Positions 24,061 to 37,159 of a DNA stretch of 64,000 bases are shown one piece after another; the stretch's first letter is position 1, and every line of letters begins with the position of its first letter. The translations under genes were made by a program, and so were the position numbers. The notes under the pieces are model-generated. The model ran no database searches and was not told the DNA's origin. It saw only the letters and a program-made list of their open reading frames with translations. The DNA comes from Pseudocercospora fijiensis CIRAD86 (taxonomy: Eukaryota; Ascomycota; Dothideomycetes; Mycosphaerellales; Mycosphaerellaceae), in contig NW_006921535.1 of the NCBI RefSeq assembly GCF_000340215.1, positions 4,264,596 through 4,328,595 on the forward strand, given 5' to 3'.

Positions 24061-25527
24061 ACCGGGCAACTACTATACTGCTACTAGCAGCTATAAAGCT
24101 AAAGTTTATTAGCAAATTAGTAGTATAGCAAAATTCAAGGTATTATTACTTGCTATCTACTTAGGTCTAAGCGGATTACGACCTACAGCCTTGTAACTAC
24201 GTAATGCTATATATGCTAGCTTATATTAGTCCCTTATTTGCTAACTAGCCTACTACTATATATAATACTACTACTAAGTAAACTAATAGTACTATTATTA
24301 TAGTACCTAGTAATAAAGTAGCCGCTCTATTAGCTATATAAGCGACTATTGTTGTTGTTACTAGTACTAGTAGTGTTACTAAGCAGCCTGTCGTTGTTGT
24401 TGCTTATATAATGCCGCCTACTAGCGGCTATAGTAAGCTTATTATCTCGCTCGCTCTTCTTCCGCTTATAGTCGTTATTATTTATAAAGTATCCGTAGAC
24501 CCGCGGTATAGGTTAGGATAGCCGAGCGAAGCCGGAGGCGAGCGGCGGATAACAAGTTAGCCTTACTAATAAAGCTCGTAGTTAGCAATCTATTAAAGAG
24601 AATTATCTATTAGCTATTAACTATGTCCTAATTATTATTAGCCTATTTACTATTATCTATTACCTCCTAATTATCTATTACCTCCTAATTATCTATTACC
24701 TCCTAATTATCTATTACCTCCTAATTATCTATTACCTCCTGCTTATCGATTATCTTATTATCTTAGAAGTTAGCCTGTCGTATAAGGAGGCGGGTCTAGC
24801 CTCGCAAAGTAATTGTAACTCTAGTAACAGTTAGAACAACCTCTCTAAGTCGCTACTAATCGACCTACTATTCTTTACGAGCGTTAGTAAACCGTAGCGC
24901 AAATTCCCTAAAGCTAAGAGTCTTACTAGGCTAAATAGCGTCGAGTATGTTAGTATCGTTATACTAATCTTCTAGGAGACGCTCTAGAAGTAGTAAACTA
25001 GATTTAGTAGGGCTCTTAGTATTTAGAAGATTAATTGTCTACCGAGCCTATTACGCTTTCTTATAGTTAGCATTAACGCGCGCGAACAACTCGGTCGTCT
25101 TAGTAGGAGTAGCTACTAGAGCATATACTAGATATATACTAATAGAATATGCTAGTAGAGGGTCGGATAAAAGAGGAGGGCCTAACTGTACCTAGGGCTA
25201 TAGAAGTGCTGTCTATAGTAGCGGAGGAGTATATTGCGGATAGAGAGCTTCGAACTAGCTAACTAATCCTTGTACTAGCTTAGCGTTAACACTGCCCTTA
25301 GCGAGGGGATAGCGGAAGTTATAAGCTTCTAGAGGAGCGCGTATATAGCGCTATACAAGAGCAGTAATCTTATATAGCAAGCGCGGATTAGCCTAAAGTT
25401 AGGCTCGAAGCTACTCTATACGATTAATAGACTATAGATCCTTTAAGTGCTATAACATCTCTTGCTTCTTGCGAGCCTTATCTTAACCTACCTACTTAGC
25501 TCGCTAGGTATCGAGCCTATCGCGCTA
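24061..25527. other. RIP-biased flank with no supported gene
   Basis: 24070-24480 is rich in CTA/TAG triplets. At 24072-24130 CTATACTGCTAC and TAGTAGTATAG form an imperfect hairpin that might be near the 3' end of the Helitron, but I cannot show the expected CTRR terminus. 24750-25520 may be 3' Helitron sequence. Confidence 0.4.
24654..24740. repeat. 18-bp minisatellite, about 5 copies
   Basis: The unit TACCTCCTAATTATCTAT is repeated nearly perfectly. Confidence 0.9.
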
Positions 25528-27450
25528 CTACTTAGTATAAGCAGCTAAGTTAGTTATCGAATTAACTAGCTTAGCATTAGGACGTAGTAGCGTAGAAGAA
25601 AGAACAAGCCCTTCTAGGAGTAAGCATTGTAGGCGACGACGGACTAGGTCGGCATATCGAGTTACTACTATAGGTAGTACTTTAACTGTCTTAAAGCGGT
25701 TATAGAAGTTAAAAGGTGCTTCGAATATAACATCGTCTAGACTACGCACCCGCGAGACGCTAATATAGGTTAAGCCGATAGTAAAGTCCTTCTTAGAGAT
25801 ATCTAGAACGGCTTTATCTAAAGTTATACCCTATGCCTTATAGATAGTAATTGCGTATGCGATTATTAAGGGGAACTGCGTACGTACATACGGACTGTTC
25901 TAGTTCTAATTGTGTAGCTACTCTCGTCGAACTAGAACGACTAGTACTACGCTACGAGGCAACCCTCTACTACTATCCTCGTTAAATTCCTAGTCAAAGG
26001 TTGGCCCGGAGTATTTGTTAAGCTTAACAAGAAGGACGGTAGGCAAGCGCTAAAGGATGTTATTAGGATTATTATTAGTAGCTTCCTAGACAATGTTAAC
26101 AACGGTGCCTATACTGCCGTTAACGATACCTCCCTTAGTCTACAGATTCTACGTAACTATAATACGGGCACCGATGCATAATAGCAACCGCGGGTATAGA
26201 TTGCTACCGTTCTCGTACGATGTCTTAGCTGCCTCGGCGCCAACGTAATTAGCCTTAGCGACCTTAATAGGAGTGTTGTTATCTCGTATAGCGTCTTAGT
26301 TATAGGCGTTGACTTGCTTCTTATATAGGTAAAGCCGAACAGCGGCCTTAAAGGCGTCTTGTTCTGCTTAAGGCAGTAATGTCTTTATACTGGAACATAA
26401 TGTCTCCTAGTAAGATATAGTTATACTAGCTAGAGCATTTCGAAGGCCCTCTAAAGCATCGCGGAAGGCAATAGATCGGGGATTATTACCCTACTATCGA
26501 TAGATTACGCTTAGCTAGATAGTCTAGTTAAACAGTTAATAAGCCTCGTATCTAGCAATGTCCTTAGGCGTGCGGAGGTTAGCAAGCTTTAAGAATAGTA
26601 GCTTGCCGCCGACGGGTAGAAGCTAGTTAAAGTCACCTATAATAGTAACACATCTACCGCTAAATAGGAGAGTAGCATCGGGTCCTTAGCTCTATAGAGC
26701 GGGATAACTAACCTAGCGAAGTCGACGATCGATCTAGTAAAGCATAGTAAGGTCTATTATAGACTTCTTATTAATAATAATATACTTAATCTAGCCTATA
26801 CGATCTTAGAAGTTAGTAAGCGCCTAGCTATCTAGCGGAATATACTCTTTTATCTTTAAGGGCAACTTAAAGAAGCTGTACAAAGTACTGCCTTTAATGC
26901 TATTAGTAGCAGCACCCGTAGGTGCTAGTCGGATAATAGGATTCTCTATCTAAAGATCCGGATATCTAGCATCCGAGTTATTAAACTTATCGGTAAGTAC
27001 TTCGAGCTTTGATAAGACGGTCTCTATAACGTGTAACTTGCTAATACTAGCTTTCCCGTCGACGTTAAGGAGGAATATAGGCGTATTTATATCGTCCGCT
27101 AAGTACGCTAATAATCGATAACCTGTATACTATAGCTCCTAAGCGTAGATAAGCCGTTAATACGCTAATCTAGGTCTGCAGGTATACCAATCTCTATACT
27201 TACGTACTATAGTCCTCGCTTATACTTCTACTAGTCTTTAACATTATTAACAGTAATGCCGTATCTGCCGATATAGGTGCTCTAATTATACTCCCTATCG
27301 ACTTCTCGGTTGCTAAGGTCGTTAAGATCTTCTAGCATCTCTATAGGGTTACGACCTAGTAATGCACTAGCGAGTAACTCCGCTTCTAGTCGCTTAACCT
27401 CTAGATCGTAGACTTCATCCTTAAATAGGTCTTCTATAGGCTTAGGAAGA
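25528..27450 (-). pseudogene. Helitron, C-terminal PIF1-like helicase segment
   Basis: On the minus strand the order of motifs is that of the PIF1 helicase of Helitrons: VDGKASISK (decayed Walker A, about 27075-27040), LAPTGAA (about 26930), YIIINKKS (motif II), GDFNQLLPV (about 26640-26610), LCIGARIIVT, TKGGIVNGSIGTVV (about 26120), then RTQFPLIIAYAITIYKAQGITLDKAVLD and FTIGLTYISVSRVRSL (about 25750). The last 74 codons are stop-free. The frame continues upstream beyond the LINE insertion at 27466. As part of a RepHel protein it would unwind DNA for rolling-circle transposition. Confidence 0.9.
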
Positions 27451-27465
27451 TTAGTGCCTATATAG
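27451..27465. repeat. LINE target-site duplication, left copy
   Basis: TTAGTGCCTATATAG is identical to 32342-32356 on the other side of the LINE. Confidence 0.9.
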
Positions 27466-27675
27466 ATAGATAGATAGATATTTCATTTGCCTATTATAGT
27501 GCCTTTCGGCCTATATAGGTCTGTTTCTATATATTGTTTTAGGTAGGAGACCAACTTAGTTAGTAAAAACCTCCCTCCTGTCCTATTTATAAGTATTAAT
27601 CTTCCTCGTGTCCTTGTTTTCCTTCCTCTAGAGTGTACTAGTATTATAGTTGTTACCCTCTGACTACCTTGCCTA

Positions 27676-30600
27676 CTACCCTACCCTTCTTTCCCCCTCT
27701 TCTTCCCTCCTTCTTATCTACTCCTTAGTTTCCCTTACTAGTGCGAATTGTTGTATAAATCCCTATTTAATAATCTACTTTACTATCCTCTTTAGATCTT
27801 CTTTACTCTAGATTAGCTTGTCGTATTCCCTTTCTATTGCTTTTAGTCTCTAATTACTTCTACCTTCTAACTATTAAGGGCAGACTAGTAGTATATGCTT
27901 AGGGTTCTAAGATTAGTAGCTATATTAGTAAGCTCTGCTTTCAATTCCTAGGACGTTTCGTCTAAATAGGTAAGATCTAAGTCTAATGTATTTAGATCTG
28001 ATTTAGATAGCTAGGCTTGCCTCGGCCCTATTTAGGTCCTTATAGAGCTAATAGTTATATTAACTAAATTTGATTAGTGCCTTTAGGGTTCCTAGTCTAA
28101 CTTGTGTTTTGTTCTATTCCTGCTCCTATAGGTATCTAGCAATTGATTCTACTAGGCTTTGTTTCTCTCCCTTTAGCTTGTCTTCCTTTAGCCTTATATT
28201 TGGTCCCTAAAGCTCTTTCTCTAGCATTTCTCTTATTAAGACTCTATATTGCTCTAGGTCTTTAACTTTCTAGGGAGTTATTTATAGTCTGTCTCGCCTC
28301 CTAGTCCTAATGCACTAGGCTTTTATCTTGTCTAGTACCTTTTAGATAGTCTATTAGGCTAGGTATTCTATTGTCTTTGCTATATATTAGTGTCTTAGTC
28401 CCTTAAAGTATTGTTTGACTAGTAGGATCCCTAATTCTATTTCTACTACCCTTGTTAGTGTAGTTTTGTATACTCCTAGGATTTTCTTTAGGCTTTAGGT
28501 TTAGGACCTACTAACTAGTTGCTTAATCCTCTTTAGTGTTTTCTCCTAAGCTGTCTATATCTGTACTCTATATAGCATTGCTAGCTTAACAATTGCTTTG
28601 TATATAACTTTAGCTTTCTCGAATGTAGCCCCCTATATAGAGGCTATAAGCCTATTAATAGATTGTATATTAGTATCTACCCTCTGCTTTGCCTTCTTTA
28701 CTTATAGTCCCTAATTTAGTTTTAGATCTAGCTAGATCCCTAGTACCCTAAGCTCTACTAATAGTTGGGTTTTAAAGCCTTAGATAGTGATTGATTGCTT
28801 TATATTATAGGTTAATTTAGCCTTACTAAAGTAGATAAGCTAGTACTTTTCTAGGGCGAATTTTGCTCTATGCCTCCTTACCTATTTTTTATACTCCTAG
28901 TGCTTCTCTTCTAGGATCTTGTAGTTAGTTTCTATTGTCTTAGACTAGGCTAGGATGTTTGTGTTATCTACAAACCCTAATACTAATGTGTTTTTTAATT
29001 CTAGGAGTAGGAGTAGGTCTACTATAAAGATAAGGAAGAGGATTAGGGAGAGTATTAATCCTTAGGGGATTCCCTTTTTAGTTAGCATTAGGTCTGATTT
29101 GAATTTGCCTAGAATGAGCTATGTTGATCTTTCCTATAGGAAGGACTAGATGAATTAGACTATCTAGTTTAGTATAGCTTTCTATTTAAGTATATATAGG
29201 AGCCTTTTATAGGAGATATTGTTAAAGGCTCCTAAGATATTAAGGGAGAGGAGGGTTGCTACCTAGTTTTAACTATAGTGCTAGATATACTTAATCTGTT
29301 CTATAATTAGTTCTATAGCTATTAGTATTAACCTCTTCTTTCTTCCTCCTATCTAGCCTTTAGGAAGGATATTCCTTTCCTCGGTAAAGGTTGTTAGCCT
29401 TTTAGCGACGATTTTTTCTAGCACCTTGCCTATTGTATTAAGTAGGGCTATTAGTCTATAGGCCTTGAGCTACGTATAGTCTTCCTTCTAGGGCTTCCTT
29501 AGCACTACTATTAGGGACTTCCTAAATGGTCTTAGGTAGTGTCCTAGTGCTAGGCTTTATAAAAAGATATTAGCTAGTGCTAGGGCTAGCCCCTTCCTAT
29601 ATGCTTTTAGAAGTTTGTTATAGATCTTATCTTCTCCTAGTGCCTTATTGCCTAGAATTTTCTTTAGGATCCTTTTAATAGTTTCGGGTTTAACCTAGGT
29701 GTCTCTTAGTGTACCTAGTAGTAGAGTCTCTTGTTCTTTCTCCTTTATATCTAATAGGTCTGCTTATACTTTTCTATAGAAGAAGTGTTAGCCTAGGGCT
29801 CTTGCTTTCCCTTCTATTATAGTCTACATTTGTCCTTGTTAGTCTATAATGTCCGGGAATTGTAGTAGTATGTCCTTATCCTATTTAGGTCTCCTTACCT
29901 ATTTAGCTATCCTCTATATCTCCTCTAGTTTCTTTGTAATTATTCCTATTATAGATCTCTATTCTTGTATCTTATCTTTCTTAATCTAGATCTTCTTTTC
30001 CTAGTAGGCTTTGTTGTAGTTGTCCTATGCTTCCTAGGTATAGGTTTATATCTACTGCCTCCTAGCCTTCCTTGCTACTTTAACCTTCCTTATATACTTA
30101 CTAGTCTAGTATAGTTGCTAGTATAGTAAATGTTTTTTTATTAGGGTATGCTTTCTAGCTACCTGTTTTAGGATTCCTATTAGTTCTTCTACTACCTTAT
30201 TAATGTCCTCTAGCCTTAGTAGGTGCTTTATTAAGAGTTCCTCTAGTTTTGGGTCCCTTTCTAGTTCCTCCCTAATCCTGCCCTATTAGGTACCTTTCTA
30301 GTTAAGCTTCTCCTCTAGTTCCTTTTCCTAATTAGCTTAGACACTTAGCTTAATCTATACCGGGAAGTAGTCTAATAATTCTTCTAGTTCCTAGTTAACC
30401 CTGTATCTTGTAATCCTGTTCCTAATCTAATATAATATAAAGTATAGGTCTAGTATACTACTGCTTCCTCTTGCCTCCTAAGTAATTAGTCCCTTTAGGG
30501 TAACAATTTCTATTCCTTCCCTCTCTAATATATCAATTAGTCTTCCTACTAGGAAGTAGTAAGCTAGGGTAAAGTCTAAGCCCTAGAGGGGGTAGTAGAG

Positions 30601-31041
30601 GTTGAAATCCCTAAGTAGGATTTAGTAGGTGTTCCCCTAGATAACTCTAGGTAGTCTTTCTAGGGTTTTTAGTTAGGTACTGCTTCTTAAGTCTAGTAGT
30701 AGGTTGTATATGCAGTAGACTTAGAGTATACCTTAGGATGTCTCTACTTAAACTAATATTAGGTCCCTATCCTCCTATAGTATAGCCTGCTAGGTTTCTA
30801 TATCTATCTCCTTACTAATATAGATATATGTCCTTAGGGCTCCCTAGTTGTAGATAATTAGGTAGTATCTTAGGTCTTTAACTATTGCTAGTCTCTTTGT
30901 ATATAGGTTAAGCTAGGGCTCTTAGATTACAATAATATAATGTTCTTTTAGGTTTAGTGCTTAAAGGAAGCTCCTCTATACCTTGTCTTTGCTCTTATTA
31001 ATATTATACTGTATAATGTTTAGTAATGTTGCAATATTCAT
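27676..31041 (-). pseudogene. LINE ORF2: endonuclease and reverse transcriptase
   Basis: Starts at ATG 31041, in a TAATG that overlaps the ORF1 stop. The N-terminus IIQYNINKSKD...VIQEPQ and later LRDFNLYY are the APE-type endonuclease (nicks target DNA). Next come the reverse transcriptase blocks: YRLIALLNTIGKVLEKI, LNILGAFNNIS, KKGIPQGLILS and FVDNTNILA at about 28974, where catalytic FVDD has become FVDN (GAC to AAC). Near 27900 is a C-terminal HILLVCPQ block as in Tad-type elements. FVDN and VCPQ are in frame with the ATG. TAG interrupts at expected Trp codons. The 3' end is uncertain; two adjacent TAG codons lie at about 27676. Confidence 0.88.
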
Positions 31042-32330
31042 TAGGTTTTATCTATATTATTTCCCTATAAGTTTTCCTTTAGTCTTCCCTTACTTTAGAC
31101 TAACATTTGACTAAGCTTTGTCTATCCTGCTTCCTTTCCTGCAATATTAAGGTATCTTAGTCTCCCTAGTTGCTAGTAACTCTCTTATGCTAGTAAGGCC
31201 CTAAATATAAACCTATTATCTTATCTAGACCTCTTTTGTAGCACTTAGCTAGGTTGCTTCTATACCTAGCTGCCCTAGCTTATTGTGTATCTTTTTAGTA
31301 TGTTAATTCTAGCTTCCTTTGCCTTCCTAGCTGCCTGTATTCTTACTAGGTATTCCTTCGCCTAAGAGGGGTGTCTTTTAGTATAGCATACACATCTTGC
31401 TTCTCCCTTGTATGCTTTGCATTCTTTAACCTAGTAATCCCCTATATAATAGGAGTAGGTGTTAGTTGTCTTTGTATACTTAGCTACTAAGTGTCTATAG
31501 TATTGACATTTAAAGCACTGCATTATCCTATAGTTGCTTCTATATATCTCTGTTTCTAATCTTTTAAAGTCCTAGAACAACCCCTAGTCTAGTACTATAT
31601 TAGCTTGCTCTACACTCCCTACCTAGATAATTAGGGAAGACTGCTTCTTAGTCTCTTCGATTTTCCTTTTAATCTATGCTACTTTTGTAATCTTTAGGCC
31701 TAGGCATATAGCTTAGTTTTGTCTCTATAGGCTCTTAATATCCTATTCTTCCTTAAAGCTTCTTGTTATACTATAGGCTATAATTATAAATTGCTATTAG
31801 GAGACCTTTGCTGTTTTCCCTATCTTAGTTGTCTATTCTTTTTGTATTTCTAGCTTCTTTTTGTCCTGCTCTTATACTATAAATAGCTTAATTACCCCTT
31901 TACCTTCGTTCCTAGCCCTAACTACCTCTTTAACTGTAATTCTTTCTATAATCTCTTTCCCTATAAATCCCTAGATTTCCTTTTGCTCCTATAGGTCCGT
32001 AATATAGACTCTAACTACTGTCCTCGGGGGTTTTAGCGCCTCCTAACTAGCTACTACTGCCTAGGTGCGGTAGTTTAGGCTTGTCTCCTATTGTTTCTTC
32101 GTAATCTTTGCTGCGACTGTATTAGCTACCTTTGTAATTACGTAGCTTGCCTAGTTATAGATTGCTTTTAGTCCTCTAAGGAGTTCTAAGATTATTATCC
32201 TATATGCCCTCTTAGGGGTTCTTCTATCTTCCGCCTTTAGCACCTCCTCTGCCCTAGTATATAGTGCTTTCTATTCGTCCTCCCTTCCTTCTTAACTATC
32301 TTCCCTTCGTCTCTGATTGTTCGCTGCCAT
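31041..32330 (-). pseudogene. LINE ORF1: gag-like protein with CCHC zinc knuckles
   Basis: From ATG 32330 the frame is 430 codons including the TAA that overlaps the ORF2 start (the next codon is TGA). The C-terminal half has CFKCQYYRHLVAKY, then a CxxC...EC and a CVYCTKRH block: two to three CCHC-like knuckles with some Cys/His changed to Tyr by RIP. Such proteins bind the element RNA. A few TAG codons replace Trp/Gln. Confidence 0.85.
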
Positions 32331-32341
32331 TTTTTCGCTTC

Positions 32342-32356
32342 TTAGTGCCTATATAG
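32342..32356. repeat. LINE target-site duplication, right copy
   Basis: Identical to 27451-27465. Confidence 0.9.
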
Positions 32357-35300
32357 TTATCCGGATACTTATAAAAGAGCTTACAGGCTTCGTAGGCACT
32401 AGCCTATATATCGTAGGATATGCTCGGATCTTCCTCGTAGATATATAGTAGGCTAGGATAGTTCGTATTAAACTTATAGTAAAGGAGGACTTTAGTGCGG
32501 CACTAGTCCTCGTATGTTCTATCTAGACTATCGGGGATAGCACTATACTTTAGATACTAATTAATAATACGTGCCTTCGCTCGAGTACGCTTCTTATAGG
32601 TATCGAACTCCTACTTAGTAAGAAACTCGAAGAGAGTAAGGTCTAGGTTAGCGACTAAGTTAGAGTAGTTAAACTTCGCTTTAGGAATAGCATATCGGTT
32701 TAGGTACTTTAATAGAGGCGATTGTCCCTAAGTAACTATTTGACTAGTTGTTAGATTAAAGCGCTTAACCTTCGACTAATGTTCTAGCTTGCGACAATCG
32801 AAGTTCTAAACCTTACGTAAGCCTTAGGCAAGCGGCAGATCGAGAAGAAGGTGCATCTCTTCTTAAGCAGAGATATTACGTTCTCTAATTATCTTGTTTA
32901 GCATCTTAGCGATAAAAGATACTATAGGTCGGCTCTCGTTAATTCTCGGTAGCACTTTCTACCTAAGCTCGATTAATAATTTACTCCGCTTCTCTTGCTT
33001 AGTATAGTACTTACTAAGATAGTCGACGACAGCGCCTTTGTCTATATAGATAGTAATATCGTTGTTCGCTCCCTATGCTATCTAAACGGTACGGTTGTAA
33101 TTAGTTATACGTGTATTATTACGTAAACTATTATATATCTAATGTCGGGGATTTAAAGAACGGGTTACTTCCCTAGTGTTAGGATAATTCCTACGTAGGT
33201 AGTAGAAACGGCACTAAGTAAGCCTACTGTCCTTGTTCTTCCGCTAATAGTATTCGTAGCCGCATTTGTAACGCTATATACGATTGAGGTTTATTATAAG
33301 ATACTATTAAGAGTTAAGAATGTCGCCCTTCTTAGCCTAGAGGATTGCAGGCTTATTAGGCTTAGGCGTAGTTCGTCGAGGCGTAGGGTTAGTAGCCGTA
33401 ACATGCTTGCTCTAGAACTTAGCTAGGTCGTTGCGATAGCCCTCGTTGTGTATTATCGGCGGTAGTAGAAGGATCTTGCTATCGATCTAGTGTTCCTTTA
33501 GCTATACTACTCTATAATTGTAAGAACTGCTACGGGCTTAGAATTCAAACCGATTCTAGTAATTAGTAACGCCAAACTTCTTCGTTATTAACTGCATTAC
33601 GAACGTATAGCGGCGGTAGAAGTAGTACGCTGCAATCGCCGGGTTCTCGCGGACATTGTCTCTACTAGTCTTAACCCGCTAATACTCGTTGCCGCTAGAT
33701 AGAACATTAGGCATATGTCGCTAAAGACTCTACTAGTGATTGTTAGCTACACTATAAGTTAAGAAGAGACGTAGACAACTAATAGCCTTAACGTAGTTCT
33801 CTAGCTTATTAGTCTTGCTAACCTAGTACGCGCGAGTACCCCGAAGACTATTACTATATCGAACAATGTTCGCAAGTAGACGCCGGGATTCCTCGTTATT
33901 CGAAGTTAGAGCCGCTTTAAGCTCCTCGATAGTAATCTCCTCGTATTAAGGATTCTACTATATAACATAGTCTGCTTTCTTGCGTAACTGCTTTCTTATA
34001 AGAGTGTTTAAGCTAACGTATCGGAATCGCGGATGTAACGCAAATCGGTAGCGGCGAGGTCTAGTGCTATTATCCTACTTAATAAGGTACTTAAGATAGT
34101 TATCGTACGACACACCGCGCTAACGAGCCTTAACGAACTCTCTAGATCCCTATAGGAATAGCGTCGGGAATGCTCTAGACATAAGACGCTCGGTCTTGTT
34201 AAACTTATCTAAAGGCACTAGATCGAACGGTAGCATTGTAAGCTAGGTCTAGTTAGCTGCTATATCTTCGTCCCTAGACGCATCTATCTAAGAACGCTAC
34301 ATTCGGCGCTCTGTAGCTTCTCGTCGTATACGGTCGTTACGCTAGCGTCGCTAATTATCCTACTTATTAAGCAAGTCTTAAATCTGCTCTCGCTAGCCTT
34401 ATAGAATGTGTGCTTAGGGAAGAGCCGACTCTTCTAGGTAGTCGGCAAAGTTGTCTTCGGCATCTTCTTTAATAACAGGGCTAGCGTTGTCTTTAGCGTT
34501 GTCTCTAGCTAAAGCTTGTGTTACGTCTAGAATTAGCGGAGGTAGTAGAAGCTATACTTTATCGTATTCCTTAACATTTATACGATAAAGAACGGACTCT
34601 CCTTCTTAACTGTCGGGTAGCTAAGACAGCCGGTCCTAGTCGATAGTTATACTAGCATAGTCTAGAGAGTTAGCAATTAAGTGTTTAAGCTACACCTTTA
34701 CTGCCTATCTGCGGACTTTGAAATCGTATACAAAGATACGTCTAGTAATCTTATCTCCTTAAGCAGGACGGAGGACTACTGTTTTAATGTGTTTAGGCAC
34801 TAATAGCAACTCCGACTAAACTTTACTAGTATCGCGTAGAAAGTTGACTACGTTGTTCTTATACCGCTACTAAGTACCCTTAATTAGCCGCATCTTAACG
34901 TAGACATAGACACGGGCGATAAGAATCTCCTTAAGTATAGTTAGCTCTAGTAGATCCTCGCTATTAGGCCCTATAGGCTATAGACCTAGATCTATTCGAT
35001 TGTCGCTCGATATAAGGTCCGGGGAAAGATATAGCTTCTTATTGTCTCGGGTCTTGCGGTAGCGGCGACAGATGCTAAATATTAGAGACTTAGGATTGTT
35101 GTCTAGCTCTATATTAAACTACCGCTCCTTGCAACCTCGGCTACGAGTACTAGTATTATCGATAAGATCTAGATTCTAGTAGTATTTAATCTTCTTATCT
35201 TTAAGCTACTAATAGAAGTCCTATACTAACTAATAATCGCCGTCGTATAATGCCGCAATGTTAAGATCGCCTACTATAGGGTCTACTATACTAGCATCTA

Positions 35301-36589
35301 GAAATAGAAGCTCTATATCCTCGAGAAAGTGTCGCTCTATCTCTTACTATTGCTAAAGTTAGGCTTCGTATACGCGACTACCTATACGGATAGGACGTAT
35401 ACCTGCTGCTTCTTGCTAAGCTTTTATTAAATTGTAGCAGCTAGCGTAGCATGTCTTAAGCTCCTCTTCTAGTTGCTCGGAATTGGCGTTTATAAGGAAC
35501 TTAAAGCGCTAGCTTTCGTGCTTGTTAGCTATATACTACTTTAGTGTTATTAGATCGTCTAGGTTATAGCCTTTAGCGCAGTAATTGCAAGTAGAACAGG
35601 CACGGCTCTTAACGCCTAGTACGCGGTAAAGTCGGGTAATATAACGAGGCATATTACAAATATCGTAGTAGAAGAATACGCGGTTATCTAGTATCTCGTC
35701 GTCTAGATCGAGACCGCTAGCAATACCTCTACTTAGTAGGTTGTCGCTTCTAAGAGGATCGGTCGGAAAGTCTCTAGTAGAAGGCATTACGTCCTTTTGC
35801 GTACGTTCTATAGCTCTAGCGATAATTGTATCGATACTTAGAGTTTAAGACACTTCCTTACTAGCGCGACGTCGTTATCGATACGAGCGAGAGATATCGG
35901 TCTGCGTATAACGTGCTTTAGCGGTTGCTAAATCGTCGCTACTATATTAACCGCGATACCGAATGTCTCTAGGATTGCCGAAGGATAACGACGACCCCTA
36001 TATTAGTCGAGGAGGCGGAGGCGGTATTAAGCGGTCTAGCGGAGGCTTCTTAATAGGATCCCTAGTGCGAGGAATAACTAGAATGTTGCTTAATGCAGAG
36101 GAAGGCGGCGCTAGAGGTATAATATTAGGTATAGAGGAAGGAGCTAGTAACGACTAAATCTAGATTAGCGTAGATGCAGGTCTAGTAGCACCTAGAGTAG
36201 GACGACTACGCTTTATAGAAGCATTATCGTTATTATTACCTGCTCGCTTTCTCTTACTACTCTTCTTCGCGGTATTAGTAGTACGATATAAACTGCACTA
36301 GCGTAGAGTGCGCTTTCCCTTTATAAAGTAGCGAACCTTCTTCTTCTTACTACACTTGCCTATACAACGCAGCCAATCTACGCCTTTAATGCTATCGTTA
36401 TTATACTCGCTATTAGACTCCTCGCCGGCGTCGGGTCGATCGGTAGGCGTATCCTTCTTCGGTAGACCGCTAGGTAGATCGCTACTAGGTACGCCGGCAG
36501 CTGCTTCTCCGTACTAGTAACTAAATTGCTAACGGACTTGCGCTATATATAAGTATGTCGGCGTGTTCTGCTAGATAATAGCCTAAATC
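32357..36589 (-). pseudogene. Helitron, central segment with Rep (HUH) domain
   Basis: On the minus strand about 33660-33490 reads NPAIAAYYFYRRYTFV, FGVTNYQNRFEFQARSSSYNYRVVQL. This is the Helitron Rep signature (NPxxxAxxF..R, WyRFEFQxRGSxHxHGxxW), with the two metal-binding histidines of the HUH motif converted to Tyr by CAT/CAC to TAT/TAC. Upstream (higher coordinates) is the long N-terminal region, including a stop-free stretch 35787-35536 with a CSTCNYCAKG cysteine motif. The frame joins 46131 after removing the hAT copy and joins 27450 after removing the LINE. Confidence 0.88.
36582..36589. repeat. 8-bp hAT target-site duplication, left
   Basis: CCTAAATC is repeated at 46131-46138. Eight bp is the hAT-superfamily length. 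Confidence 0.9.
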
Positions 36590-36609
36590 TAGACCCCGTA
36601 GTGGTTCGG
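36590..36609 (+). repeat. hAT copy A left terminal inverted repeat
   Basis: About 20 bp, one mismatch to the right end (T for C at a CpA site). It leads into a perfect small hairpin, GTGGTTCGG-TTT-CCGAACCAC, at about 36600-36621. Confidence 0.9.
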
Positions 36610-36729
36610 TTTCCGAACCACTAAACGTATATAGTTTGGTTTCTTAGCGGCGAACTAGCTCCCTAGTTCCGGTTTAGTTTTTTCGAACTATATAGATTCC
36701 TGGTTTAAACTAGAGACTGTATTAGTTTT

Positions 36730-37025
36730 ACTATAAGGACACTCTTATTCGACTGCCGGCTACGATTGCCGGCTATAATAGTAACTCTGTTACATTTACT
36801 ACGCTCTTTTGCCGTTGCTAGGGCGTAGTTGCCGTTGCTAGGGCATAGTTTTGCTATAAGGACACTCTTATTCGACTGCCGGCTACGATTGCCGGCTATA
36901 ATAGTTACTAGGTTGTATTTACTACGCTTTATTACCGTTGCTAGGGCGTGGTTGCCGTTGCTAGGGCGTAGTTGCCGTTGCTAGGGCGTAGTTGCTATTG
37001 CCGGGGCGTAGTTGCCGTAGTTGCG
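36730..37025 (+). repeat. hAT subterminal repeats: 20-bp units and a duplicated block
   Basis: A block with CTATAAGGACACTCTTATTC and two GCCGGCTA motifs occurs at about 36731 and 36852. After each come 20-bp units GTTGCCGTTGCTAGGGCGTA, two in the first set and five in the second (the last one degenerate). Similar arrays with different unit numbers are present in copies B and C. Such repeats may bind transposase. Confidence 0.85.
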
Positions 37026-37159
37026 AAAGCTTACCTATATAACGTTACGTAGGCGGCAACAATTAGGGCTTCGCGACATTCTTACACTTTCAACTTCTTC
37101 CTCTATACCTATACCGACAACAACTACTATACGCTACGCCCCCGCCCCTTTCTCTTATA

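Larger units (their letters stand above)
27466..32341 (-). mobile_element. Non-LTR retrotransposon (LINE, Tad-like), 4,876 bp
   Basis: Flanked by perfect 15-bp duplications, it is oriented on the minus strand. The 3' end carries a short TATC simple repeat (TAGATAGATAGATA on the plus strand), and the 5' leader is only about 11 bp, so a slight 5' truncation is possible. It has ORF1 with zinc knuckles and ORF2 with endonuclease, reverse transcriptase and a C-terminal cysteine block. It interrupts a Helitron frame, which is continuous again after removal. Stops are fewer than in neighbouring elements. Confidence 0.92.

Noticed and set aside
35963..36157. Gly-rich plus-strand 64-codon frame
   Set aside because: Antisense to the Helitron N-terminal frame; no family resemblance.
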